This document shows, in pieces, positions 13,613 to 24,140 of a DNA stretch of 64,000 bases. Made by a program: the position numbers and the translations under genes. Under the pieces are notes generated by a model. It was not told the DNA's origin, searched no databases, and saw only the letters and a list, made by a program, of their open reading frames with translations. Within the stretch, counting starts at the first letter, position 1, and each line of letters opens with the position of its first letter. Origin of the DNA: Numida meleagris (Eukaryota; Chordata; Aves; Galliformes; Numididae); NCBI RefSeq assembly GCF_002078875.1, contig NC_034414.1, forward strand, positions 8,665,993 through 8,729,992, read 5' to 3'.

Positions 13613-13651
13613 AAGCTTTCTCTCACAACGGTAAGCTTTCTCTCTTAAGGT
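13613..13651. repeat. Two-copy tandem duplication, about 20 bp
   Basis: Two adjacent units begin AAGCTTTCTCTC and end AACGGT or AAGGT (13613-13632, 13633-13651). The next bases start a third, incomplete copy (AAGC). It is a small replication-slippage type repeat. Confidence 0.65.
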
Positions 13652-13671
13652 AAGCATACATAAAGTAAAAA

Positions 13672-13698
13672 TGAAATTATTGAAATTATTGAAATTAA
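13672..13698. repeat. 9-bp tandem repeat, three copies
   Basis: TGAAATTAT is repeated three times head to tail, the last copy ending TTAA. It lies only 20 bases after another tandem duplication. Confidence 0.75.
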
Positions 13699-14819
13699 TC
13701 TGCAAGGTTGTTTTACTGACTCTTCCAAAATTCATTGGGAAAAAAGCAGTTTCAGACAATTTACACTGAACTGAGAGCTAATACTTATTTATCATGTGCA
13801 TTCAGAATGTAAACTAACAAAATGTCTGTATTGGCCCATCAAATATCATAAGGTGTTTGCTCTGTTGAGGAAATGAAATACAGTTGAGCTAAACACCTGA
13901 TGGTTGATTAGGCTCAAAATTTGCTATTTATGGAAAAAATATCATCAGAAGGGAAGTATAAACTCATTAATTTTACCTGCAAGACCAGCAAGTCTTTACT
14001 GATAAGGCATTAAAACCTCAGTAATATTATTACCATAATTAAACTATAGTTGTGAAGTTTGATGTTATTTTAAATTATTTCCAGATATACCATGACTGGA
14101 ATGGAGGGTGTTACTTTCACAATCTTTGATACCAGTTATTTTCATTAATTATCCAACAGCAAGCTTCATTAGGCTTTCTAGAAAGTTTACAACTCTGTAT
14201 GTCTTTTTCTTTCTCACCTTAAGAATGTCCTGAAAAGGGAAAAGAAATAAGGAAAAAAAACAACGAATCAAACTCTGCTTTTTTTTTTTCCTTGAGCATG
14301 ATAGCTATTCTGTCTTTGTGATGAATTAATTCTGCATTTAAAGTCACTAAATTCTGTCACTAATTTTCATTAGGCTTAGGATTAAACTTAAATTCCCAAA
14401 GCAGCAAATCCAGAAGCTCTTTAAGAATGTGAACTAAGTGCAGAATGACAGTTCCAAGGATGGGACTGATCTTCAGCAGCAGCAGGAGGCTTTCAAACGT
14501 TTTTATTTATTTATTTTTTTAAATCAAAGGAGAGCCACAAACCTTACTGCACACAGAACAAAATGAAAGATACATCTCAACTAAAAGCAAATAAACAAAG
14601 AAGCAAAAACAAAAACAAACAAAAAACAATCAGGAATCAGAAAGGGAAATGATGGGCATGCAGAAAAAGAGAGAAAAAGAAATGGACAAGTGAAAGAGAA
14701 GGGAAAAAAATTCAACCTTAAGTGGCCTGTAAAAAGCAAAGATAACTATTCCACAAGTTCTGCACATTCTTGGTCATTGTTTCTTTGGGTACTATGAACC
14801 AGTACTGACAGATTGACAT
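13699..14819. other. Unique AT-rich non-coding DNA
   Basis: I see no gene and no dispersed repeat. There is an A-rich, purine-biased stretch at about 14580-14710. Confidence 0.6.
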
Positions 14820-15008
14820 TTCACAGAACGATTGATTATGAAAGGGACTTAGGCAGATCATCTTGTCATTCCCCTGCTCTAGAATGGTCACCTTAAACCA
14901 GTTGCCCAGAACCACATTTAGATTCTTTTTAAGCACCTCCAAGGATGGAGACTACACAAACTAGCTGGGCAATCTGTTTCAGTGTTCAGTCACCTATTGT
15001 CTTTTCAA
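14820..15008 (-). repeat. CR1 LINE 3' fragment
   Basis: Reading left to right there is TCACAGAACGATTGATTATG, AAAGGGACTT, then CAGTTGCCCAGAACCACATT, then AAGCACCTCCAAGGATGGAG, and finally CAATCTGTTTCAGTGTTC. This is the reverse complement of the last roughly 190 bp of CR1, with moderate divergence. It is 5'-truncated and non-coding. Confidence 0.85.
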
Positions 15009-17059
15009 AAGACAGGCTTATTTTCAAATTAATATGTACAAGTCTTCATTAACGGAGTGGAATCTTTCTTAAAGTATTGTCCAGATTGCTTCATATGAAT
15101 GAATCTGCTGTAATCAAATTGTTTTTAAAATAAAATTCATTTCTTAATTATGTTCTGAATTATTCCTCTGAAGTCAGTAATTACATTGAAAAAGGATGCC
15201 TCCATGTCATTGAATTATAGAATGTCCCAGATCGTTAAGGCAATGAGTATGAACGTATTTTCAACTAATTATAACATAAAAGAACAAAATGGTTAAAAAG
15301 TTAAATATTTAACATTTTCCATGAAAATTCTACTAGCAAAAATAACATTCATGTGAAACATAATTGTTTCTATAGCCAACCAAGTGTGCACCATCTTTAA
15401 AACACAGGTCCACGCTCCTCATTTCCAGTCTGAAATGCATCCCTTCTTCAGAAAGCGTGCTACTGCCCTCATGTTCTATGAATGAAAATAAATTTTTAAG
15501 GAGTAAGATCTGGAGAGTTGCTATGTACTCAATCAGGTTTTGCTTGTTTCCTTATATTTTTCGTGGTTGTTGAGTCATTACCATTTGAGTTCTATTTAAT
15601 CTCTCATTATTTTCACCAAACTGGAAACAGGCCAGTTCAATAGATTTAGTCTCTTTACATGCAGTTTTCATGAAGAACATCTGCAGAGTCTGAACATTAT
15701 CCTACAGCCTATGGAAATTTTTGCATACTACTAGAAATCTATGTGGGGTGGTCCTTGTCTTTTGTTTGTCTCATATCCCCACTTATGCGAGAATATTTCA
15801 GTCCCTGTTTCTAGTATATCTTAAATTAGTACACTGAGTATATTGTTATGTAGAATCCAAAATAGTAAGTGATAAACTCATAGTCAGCTCTACTAATACT
15901 TATGGAAAGCTATCGGACTGCTGGCAATATCTGAAAATTAAGTAAATATATTGCATTGCTATTTCCCAACCTATCCTTTTCAGCTTTGTTGGCTATTGTC
16001 ACATCTGAACTCTTCCTCAAGAATATTTGATCTTCATACAAGACGGGTGTGAGAGGTATGTTACAACAGTAGTCAAGACATGCTATAATATGTCCAGCAG
16101 AAGATGGGAGACAAATGTGAGGAACCTTCCTTAATGAAAGCATTGTTGAAAATGTTGCATTTGAACAAAAAAAAAATTGAAGCAAGCTCTTAGGAAAGTT
16201 CATCTTCAGGCAATTCCGCAAACTACTGTTATTGACTACATACATATCTCCTGGCTGCTGATTTGGGGAACTGCAATGTACATGTTAAATTAAGTGTGGT
16301 ACAGCAAGATACTCAGTGAGGCTGTGGGGTGAGAAGACATACCATTCTTTTTCCCCTTTCTCCTTTACATATCAGTAGGTTTAATCTGGAGGCAATATTA
16401 CATTTTTGTTAAATGCCTATGCGTTGGTATGAAATAGTGGGGTAGAAAATAGAAAATAATAGAAAATAAATGAATCCTTACTGAACGCTCTGAATTTAAA
16501 CAAGTGTATGAATTCATTTCTAACTGTCATTGATCTAAAAAAAAAAATTAGAGAAAAGCAGTTTGAAAACCCAGAGGTCTCGACGCAATAATCTCTATAA
16601 AAGAAAATAATGAATCTCTGGCTGATGTTAATAGGCCTGATCATCAACTCTTTTACACCAGTTTCATGCAGATTTCACACAACTAATGACTCCACACTAC
16701 AAATATGTTGATTTTAACTTTAGATTTACAATACTGCTAAAACATCTTGGCCAGACTGTAAATTTATGATATATAACTTCAGCACAGCGTTAGCAATAGG
16801 TGCTACACTGATAATTCACAGAATCCATCAGCAAACAGAAACATGGCTACACTGCATCACTGACAATAGCTAACCATGTATTTATGGCTTTAACTCTTTA
16901 ACATTCATAATCTGACCTGCCCTTCAAAAAATACAGCCATATAAGCCCAGGCCCAAATACCACTCATCTGAGATCATAAAAGCAGTCCCTTTTCTACCCA
17001 TATCTTTAGTTTGCACATGGTCTCCCTTCATTGTAAAGACTAAACTGAGTGACTCAGTG
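15009..17059. other. Unique AT-rich non-coding DNA
   Basis: No gene is seen. A TAGAAAA-type micro-repeat lies at 16443-16469. The minus-strand frames of 111 and 76 codons (15910-16245 and 16417-16647) have no recognisable content. Confidence 0.6.
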
Positions 17060-17560
17060 TGTGGTCATATAGCAAGACATATACCTGCAGGGCTGGGGAG
17101 AAAATCCACCGACCGTTAAAACCAAGGATGACTCTGGGTGAGACAAAGCAGATGCTGCTCCCAGCATTTCATAGCACCAGGCAACACAGCAGCTGAGGCC
17201 TATGGCCTAAGTCCCCTCCACCAGAGTCCTGCTTCACTCCCTCCTCCTTCTGCCTTGGCTGAAGGAAAAAGCAATGCTGGGTGAAACAGGAGCTCAGGGA
17301 GGGGCCTGGATGGAAAGACTTCCACCAGCAAAAGCTACCCCTGCCATTCCATGCCTTAGCGCTAACATGAATATGTCAGGTCCCATCTTTCCCCTTGTCC
17401 CTCTGCTCCCCTCAGGATAGCTAGAAAAAGAAATAAATTTAAAAAGCCTTGGGCTACCTTAGAGCAATCCCCCCTTGAAGCATGGAGTTCAAATCCCCAC
17501 TGCACTACATTCCGGCTGTCCCTTCTCACACTCAAGTGAAAAGTCTCAGCCTGATGCAAA
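17060..17560. other. GC-elevated patch of unknown origin
   Basis: This 500-bp stretch is visibly richer in G and C than its surroundings, with runs such as CCCTCCTCCTTCTGCC and GGGAGGGGCCTGG. It has a sharp contrast on both sides. I cannot match it to CR1, an LTR or a protein. A tRNA B-box-like GTTCAAATC at 17487 has no matching A box or cloverleaf. It may be a decayed repeat or an unrecognised exon or regulatory region. Confidence 0.4.
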
Positions 17561-20500
17561 CTAAGATATATTTTAACATCTTGAAAATATCCACAGCATA
17601 TTAGAAATATTTCTCTACTTTAATTTACCAGCAGTAAATCATTTAATCTCACTTATCTCATTGCTTAACACAGCAAAACATATTACGGGTTGGAACACAC
17701 TAATCATTTGAAACAAACATTTGATTATTTAAGATAAAGGTTTTATTCTCACAAATTCTCTATTTAAGATGAAATATTTGCATGTTTCTTCATTCAAAAT
17801 TCATGTATAGCCTCAAATACATATATTTTTGGAAAGGAAAGAAACGCTGGTTTCCTTCTCCCTGTCTCCCGGTGCTCCTGCAATTTTGGTAAGGAATAAT
17901 GTCCCCACTGACAATAAAGTAAATTATAAAAAGCTCTAGTACTTTTCCCCACTACTTCTCGCCTGCTTCTCAAATTCATAGTAGCCGTCAAAAATTATTT
18001 CACCACATGCAAAATCCACTTATGTGACAGACACCATCTTCCTTCACTGCGCTGCTTATCTGCTTACCTGCTGCTAAAGAAAGGTTTGTTTAATCTAATC
18101 CTCTTATCTTTGAATCATGAAAGAATATCAGGCCCCAAGTCAGTCAGCTGAAAAACTGGAATAATTTATATTTGGAAATGTTTCTCTGCCTTCCTCATTT
18201 TCTCCTCAGAGCTCAAGGAATAACACTAATGTTTCTACCAAGTTACACGCAAACAAACTGAAATCAATTTATCTCTCTGTGGAGCAAATAGGTGGACTCT
18301 CTAAACATTCCTAGAGTAGAGTAGACAAAAGATTTTGTAACAAAATACCTTATACTTCATAAAACATGGGTGCATGTTTTTGCTAACCAAGAAAACAGGG
18401 TAAGGATATCAACTGAAACACCATTTACTAAATAAGCTTATTTTCATTCAACATGTCATCTTCTAAGTATAGGTGAGATATAGAAGTTCACAATAAAGTT
18501 GAAAACTAGCTGAAATCAACTGGGAAATGTGATTAAGCAGATATACAATATTTTCCTATAAAATTAGAAATAAGATAATATCACAGTATGTTTATATAAC
18601 CAAGATTATTAAAATAACATTTAACATTTCCTAGATATCTGTCATCCTAGATAAGTGTTTTCCCTGATCTGTTAGAATTCACAGAGGCACCAGAGAAGAT
18701 TAGGTTCTCAATTTGCTCCAAGCACACAGTGAAATAAAGTCCTTCTCTATGGAAATTGTGGTCTGCAGAAGAGAGGGCAGGATATAGGTCAGGACCATTA
18801 CCTGCCCCACTTACGTATATTAATGAGAAGACATGTACTGCCAAATCAAGTGAGTTACAAAACATCACAGCTACCACATCTTGAAACATCGACACCAGCG
18901 TCTGGAGTTCAGATTAAGAGACCTAGATTTTCCTGTACCTGAGCACTCACTTCTTCCATTGTATTTCAGTTCCCTCCTCTTGAGTTGCACAGAGACTACT
19001 GTTTCTGAAGCCACACTGTAAATCACATGATTGAAATGTTCTAAACTAAATATAACCTGGTTTCTGTTTGGAAAAGGTCAGAAAGGTGTAGCTTTAATGG
19101 TAGTGGAAAAGGAAAAAAAGTAGGAGAGGCAACTTGAAGATTTGACTGCAAATGTTACTCACCTAAACCTTAATTGGATAATTCATAGCCAGCATTTTTC
19201 TGAAATTTAGTTGTATTAGAGTTCCTCTTCAGCCTTAGGCCTTTCTATAAAACAGAGAAATGATAACTAATTCAACTGATCATCACTTTGCTGTTCTGAA
19301 GAGCCTAATACGGTTTGACATAGCTACACTGGGCATCCTTGGACAAGTATCAACTAACCCAATCCCATTTTCAGTATCCTTTCTGATGGCAATATCTTTT
19401 TCATAACTCTGATTGTAAAAACTGTAGTTAATGTCACAATTTAAGTGTGAAACATGCTTGAGATGTATCTGTATATTAGGCCAACAAACTGTTCTGCAGA
19501 TCTCAGAGCAGAACTGAAACGAAACAAGTGTTTTGGGTGTTGCGAAGCAAGAAGAGCAGATCTTGATAAAATTCTTAAAACAAGAATTAGAAACACAGAA
19601 GAAAGCCTGAAACTGTAATATCAGCAAATGTGTCACTGGGAAGGGAGAACTTTTACGTTCTTCAACCAAAAGCATAAATGCAGGAAAATTATTCAACTGT
19701 GAACTTACAGCAAACTTTTTAACTGTAATTCTAATCTCATAAACCTCCCTTTCTAACATGGTGATGATTTCATAGCCTCTTGCTTCATTGGATTTAAGAT
19801 TCCTTTGGTTGTAAAGATTTCTCTAAGCTGCTTCCCTTTATGAACAGATTGCAGTGGAATCATTTCTTTACAGTATTTTCCTACTGAAAGGTCTGCAAAT
19901 GCATTTTTCATCCTTCAACCTTCCTCTTTCAGTTCAAATTTGAAACAAGCAAGTCAGATTATCACATATATCTTATTCCTCAGGTTGCTTTATAACGAGA
20001 CAATGTGTATAAAGCATTAGACTTACATTAGGATATAAATCTGCAAGAAGAGCACACAAATGCATTGGATGGATTCATGAAGTTTCTAATACATGCACTT
20101 AGGAAAACAAAGAAAAAATAAACAAAGGAAAACAACTCTACTGAAGAGGAAATCTGAGGAGATGGAAAGCATTTCCTCCCTCAAATCACAGGAAGGAATT
20201 ATATGTCTTGTTCTATGGGAATCCCAAACAACAGAACACTAGACTACAATATTCTAAATATTGAGATATTTTTATAGATCAGCTTTTGCTGGGTATACTC
20301 CATACTCATTATAAAGAAAGCTACCGCTACACCCTAGGAAAGTAAGCAGTCTCAGAGGAAGCTAGGACTCAAATTTTTAAAACGTTTCATACATTTAAAG
20401 CAATTTCTTAAATGGCTCCTTGAAACAAAGCTCGCAGGTAGAACGTGTTCCCTCAAGAATAAGTACCTATAGCTGTCAGTTGCATTCCACTGAACTTCCT

Positions 20501-22529
20501 GACTGCAGCCTGGAGAGTTGTTAAAAATCTGTTAATGAAATGCATATATTCAAGCTAAACAGCTATGACAAAGTAGTGCTTGCAGGTATTTTCAATATAC
20601 ATGACATCTTCCTTCACAAATAGATCTATTTATACTCAAAAAAAGACAATAAACAAATACTATTACTGGATGTCTTCACACCAGATAAATTCTTAAGAAA
20701 TGGTAAAGCTTAAATTTCTATGTTGCTATGCATAGGATTTTTATGGACGACAATGCATCCCCATTCTTGATAACTGAGCATTAATCTAGAGAAATCAAGT
20801 TTAAAATCACACTCTGTGCTACTGTCCACTGACACTAGATCTCACTGTGATTCTGGCCAAGTCATTCTCCCTTTTTCTCTTTCAAAGAGGGATTGGGACT
20901 TCTTACTTGTAAAAATGAGATGATCATAAATATGTCACATCACAGAGAACTGATGTGATTTAAAATAGCATCTGGAAAGCCATTTGTAGTTTGCAAATAC
21001 CAGTAAACACAGAGTTCTATTATTTTCTTATACAGAATGTGAAGTAGTGACATGCAGCACTCAAGCAAGAGAAATATGAGGCCACAGCTGTGAGCACCCA
21101 CCGTTTCAAAAATATTGTATACCATCAATACTTGACACTGCATCTTTATGACCTACTTTATTTCACCTGCTATTCAGAATGCTTCTTTGTCTGAAAAAGA
21201 GCATGTGTATGTAGCTTGTAGTCAGTGCATTACATTAGAATTTAGAGCTCTCTGAGCACCAAAGCTGTCAGTCCTTTGATACACAATGAAAGTTCCTTAG
21301 TTCTGTTTGAAATGAAGCAAGAAAACTGAAGATTTTACTGTGATTATTCCTTCACCTCTTCTTTGAAGTTATAAAGTAATTTCGAAACCTGCTTCCATCT
21401 GATTTCAAAAATTCTCACTGCTTTCTGAAGCTTACACACATTTCATTATAAGAATGATGATTTTGTTTGATATTTCACTTGAAATATCTCTGTCAGTAAA
21501 TACCAAACCCTCTCTTGCCAGAGACATTCTATACTAACAACACTTTATTTTTTTTCCCACTATTAATTAGGGAAACTATAATAACCATAGCAGCCTTCGC
21601 ATAAAAAACCCTATTGCTCATGGAAATACATATCCTTTCCCAGGTATCCAAGCCTGTTCTGGACCCAGTACTAGAAAGTAATCCCCTCCAGTCTCCCATA
21701 AGGACACAGACATCTATGCACCCCCTTTTGCCGGTCGGAAAGCAGATAGGTCAGTCCTGGTGAGCGTGTCTATCAGTACACTTGGGGTATTTTTCTTAAT
21801 ACTTGCAGCTGTACAGTCTTAAGTCTGCTTCCAGATCAGAATAAGAAGACAAATCTGGATGTAACCATATTAATGAATTGCAAACCATTGGAAGAAGCTG
21901 ACTCTTGGCTGAATTTACACTGGGAAATTCAACTATGTCTGGACACATTATCTTGTTGGTACAGTAATAGCCCTAAGTTGTGATACTAAGATCTTTTATT
22001 CATGAGGAGAGCCTTAATCCATGAAAAGATGACTATGCTGTGATTTGGATTAGTTTAAAAAGATAGTCAGGAAGACATTTACTTTACCTACATAACCTAT
22101 GAAATATATAAATATGAAATTCCAAGATGAAAAGATTATCTGCTTCTCTTTTTGTGCAATATCCAAATAAAAGTAAGAAATTAAAATCCTGTTACTTAAT
22201 TGCCCAAAATCACATTCTATTTTGATATATTTCCTGGTTATGAAAATCTTGCTAATAATCCAGATAGGAACCTAAACTCCTGCAACTACATTCAGAAGAT
22301 TGAAGTCTGTACCACACAGCTAGGTGTTTCTCAAAAAGCTGCTCGATTTTGACATTTCAAGTCTTCTAGAAACAGAAGTGTAACTCTTTATGCTATTTAG
22401 TATCATTTTAGCTTTAGCCTATGGCTCTGAAAGGTGTAGCAAATTTACATGTGGAAGAGCCTTTCACACTCTTTCCTTCATTTTTCTAATGAACAGTCTC
22501 ATTTAAATGTCTTTTGCTGACAAGCCCCA
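17561..22529. other. Unique AT-rich non-coding DNA
   Basis: No gene, RNA gene or recognisable mobile element is seen. A minus-strand frame of 158 codons at 19283-19759 has no family resemblance. Its composition fits translated AT-rich non-coding DNA. Confidence 0.55.
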
Positions 22530-22910
22530 GCAGTCAACCCCATTCTCTATTAATAATTTTGCTGCAGTTTCTGCAATGTCATTAGATACCATTAATTGCC
22601 CAATTTATAGCAGTAGGTCCTCTGAAATACTGGGAACCTAACAGGTACCTAATTATTTAACTGAAGCCAAATTCTACTGTTAAATCTCATCAAAACTTTT
22701 ATTCCAGTGCTACTCACGGTAAATACTTGCTATGGCCAATAATCAAGCTGCTGATCTTTAATTCCTCATCCCACTATCAATCATTTTGGCCCCCTAGGAC
22801 ATAAAGTGCTGTGATTTAAAGGCAAAGGGAGCATATTAACTGAATGCAGTAAACAACTGTTTAAAGCGTGTATTCACATCAGTACTCTGCACGAAGGATT
22901 ATTTGTACCA
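22530..22910. promoter_or_regulatory. Candidate regulatory element with paired forkhead sites
   Basis: The stretch has no repeat character and a high density of short motifs of the kinds bound by homeodomain factors (CATTAATTGCC near 22590). A perfect inverted pair of forkhead cores, TAAACA-AC-TGTTTA, lies at 22850-22863. The role is inferred from motif content only; conservation was not tested. Confidence 0.25.
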
Positions 22911-23563
22911 GTTGAGGAAGAAAAAAAAAAACAGGAGGAGGAGGTTTCTGCGACCAATTAGAACTAACTAGCACTATTCAAATATTGAATAAGTAATATT
23001 TACTATGCATTGAAAAGCTTGCTTGCAAAGCAGAATTTATTCCTAGATATTGGTAATTATTATTGAAAGACTGCTAATTTCAAGAGAATACTGCACTCCC
23101 ATGCAAACTAAAACAGAAAAAATGATGTTGAATTACTTAGCTATAGGACAAGAAATGAATTTTTTACTAAGCTTGATTCATGTGCATAATTCCTCATACT
23201 CAAGCATGCAAATAAGATCAGGTAACTCCACACAATTATGTGATTACTAATTTCATATGCAATTACTTCAATGGTACCTGTACTTGCAATATTTAGAAGT
23301 ACAAATTTGATATATATATTTGCATACTTGATGCAGATAGTTAATACATTTTTAAAGTCCATGTAGACACAATATAATATTCTAATACCTAATTTTTATT
23401 CTTCAGTGATAATATAAGACACGAAGATAAGGTCAAATGCTTATTACATAAGTTTTCATCTGATTGCAGAACAGTATTTGCAACTCATATTTTTTTCTCT
23501 CATTTCTAAGGCATAAATGGTAGAGCATTACAAATCAGTTATTTTTGCTAATGCCAGACAATA
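22911..23563. other. Unique AT-rich non-coding DNA
   Basis: It holds an A-run near 22921-22931 and otherwise nothing recognisable. The final TA at 23562-23563 is the likely target dinucleotide of the mariner that follows. Confidence 0.55.
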
Positions 23564-24085
23564 TGAGGGCACCTTCAAAAGTAATGCCTCCTATTTCATT
23601 CTGTTGGCCCGCCATGACAGAGGTAGGTGTTGGTAGTATGGCTGAACCTTCCCACCAATATCCCATTACATTTTGCTGTCATGTGACAGATGGCAGCAGA
23701 GGGGCAGTCTGACAGAATGGTGTCAGGCATGGAAGTGTGTACGGAGCAAAGGTGTGTTACTGAATTCCTCCATGCGGAAAAAAATGCACCCACTGACATT
23801 CATCAATACTTGCTCAATGTTTATGGAACCAAACAGTGCATGTTAGCATGTGAGGCAATGGGTGGTGCATTACAGCAGTGGTAACAGTGACATGAAATGC
23901 AAGCCATCTTCCAGACAGCCAGGCACAGTTGCCACATCACAGAATGAAGAGTGTTATCTTGCAATAAAGAGCATCAACCAGCTCATCCACATGAATCAGA
24001 GGATTACAATCAAGGAACTGCATACAGACTGAATATGGGCTTCAGTGCACTGAAAATGATGACAGCAATGTTAGAATATCACAGA
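23564..24085 (+). mobile_element. Mariner DNA transposon, 5' half (Galluhop/Mariner1_GG type)
   Basis: The left terminus TGAGGGCACCTTCAAAAG follows a TA, the mariner target. A 5' untranslated part comes next (TGTGACAGATGGCAGCAGAG lies in it), then the N-terminal half of a transposase gene. The same terminus and leader recur in reverse at 42623-42864, which confirms a family. I recognise it as the chicken mariner known as Galluhop or Mariner1_GG. The right half and right inverted terminus are missing: the sequence stops at TTAGAATATCACAGA and CR1 sequence follows. Confidence 0.85.
23717..24032 (+). pseudogene. Broken mariner transposase, N-terminal part
   Basis: The likely start is the ATG at 23717. 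The frame encodes the N-terminal helix-turn-helix region of a mariner transposase (pattern RCVTEFLHAEK, then LNVYG) and stops at 23882-23884. The next part of the protein (RQWVVHYSSG, then a basic tract) continues in another frame from about 23850, so a frameshift, probably one lost base, lies near 23845-23860. That second frame ends at the stop at 24030-24032, probably after another lost base just upstream. The catalytic DDD/E domain lies beyond the truncation and is absent. It cannot make an active enzyme. Confidence 0.75.
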
Positions 24086-24140
24086 ACTGTTTGAATTGAA
24101 AGGGACACTTAAAAGCCATCTAATCCAACTCCTCTTTTGG
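24080..24140 (-). repeat. CR1 LINE 3' stub abutting mariner
   Basis: ATCACAGAACTG, then AAAGGGACA, then GCCATCTAATCCAACTCCTC is the reverse of the CR1 3' end. It is joined directly to the mariner, sharing the bases CACAGA at the junction. The 5' side is lost after about 60 bp. Confidence 0.75.

Noticed and set aside
17460..17540. Possible tRNA gene suggested by a B-box-like GTTCAAATC
   Set aside because: No A box at the right distance, no acceptor stem and no cloverleaf on either strand.
19283..19759. 158-codon minus-strand frame
   Set aside because: Its cysteine- and serine-rich content has no repeat spacing or motif. It is probably chance.
23596..23799. Minus-strand frame across the mariner
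   Set aside because: It is antisense to the transposon leader and transposase start, so it is a shadow.
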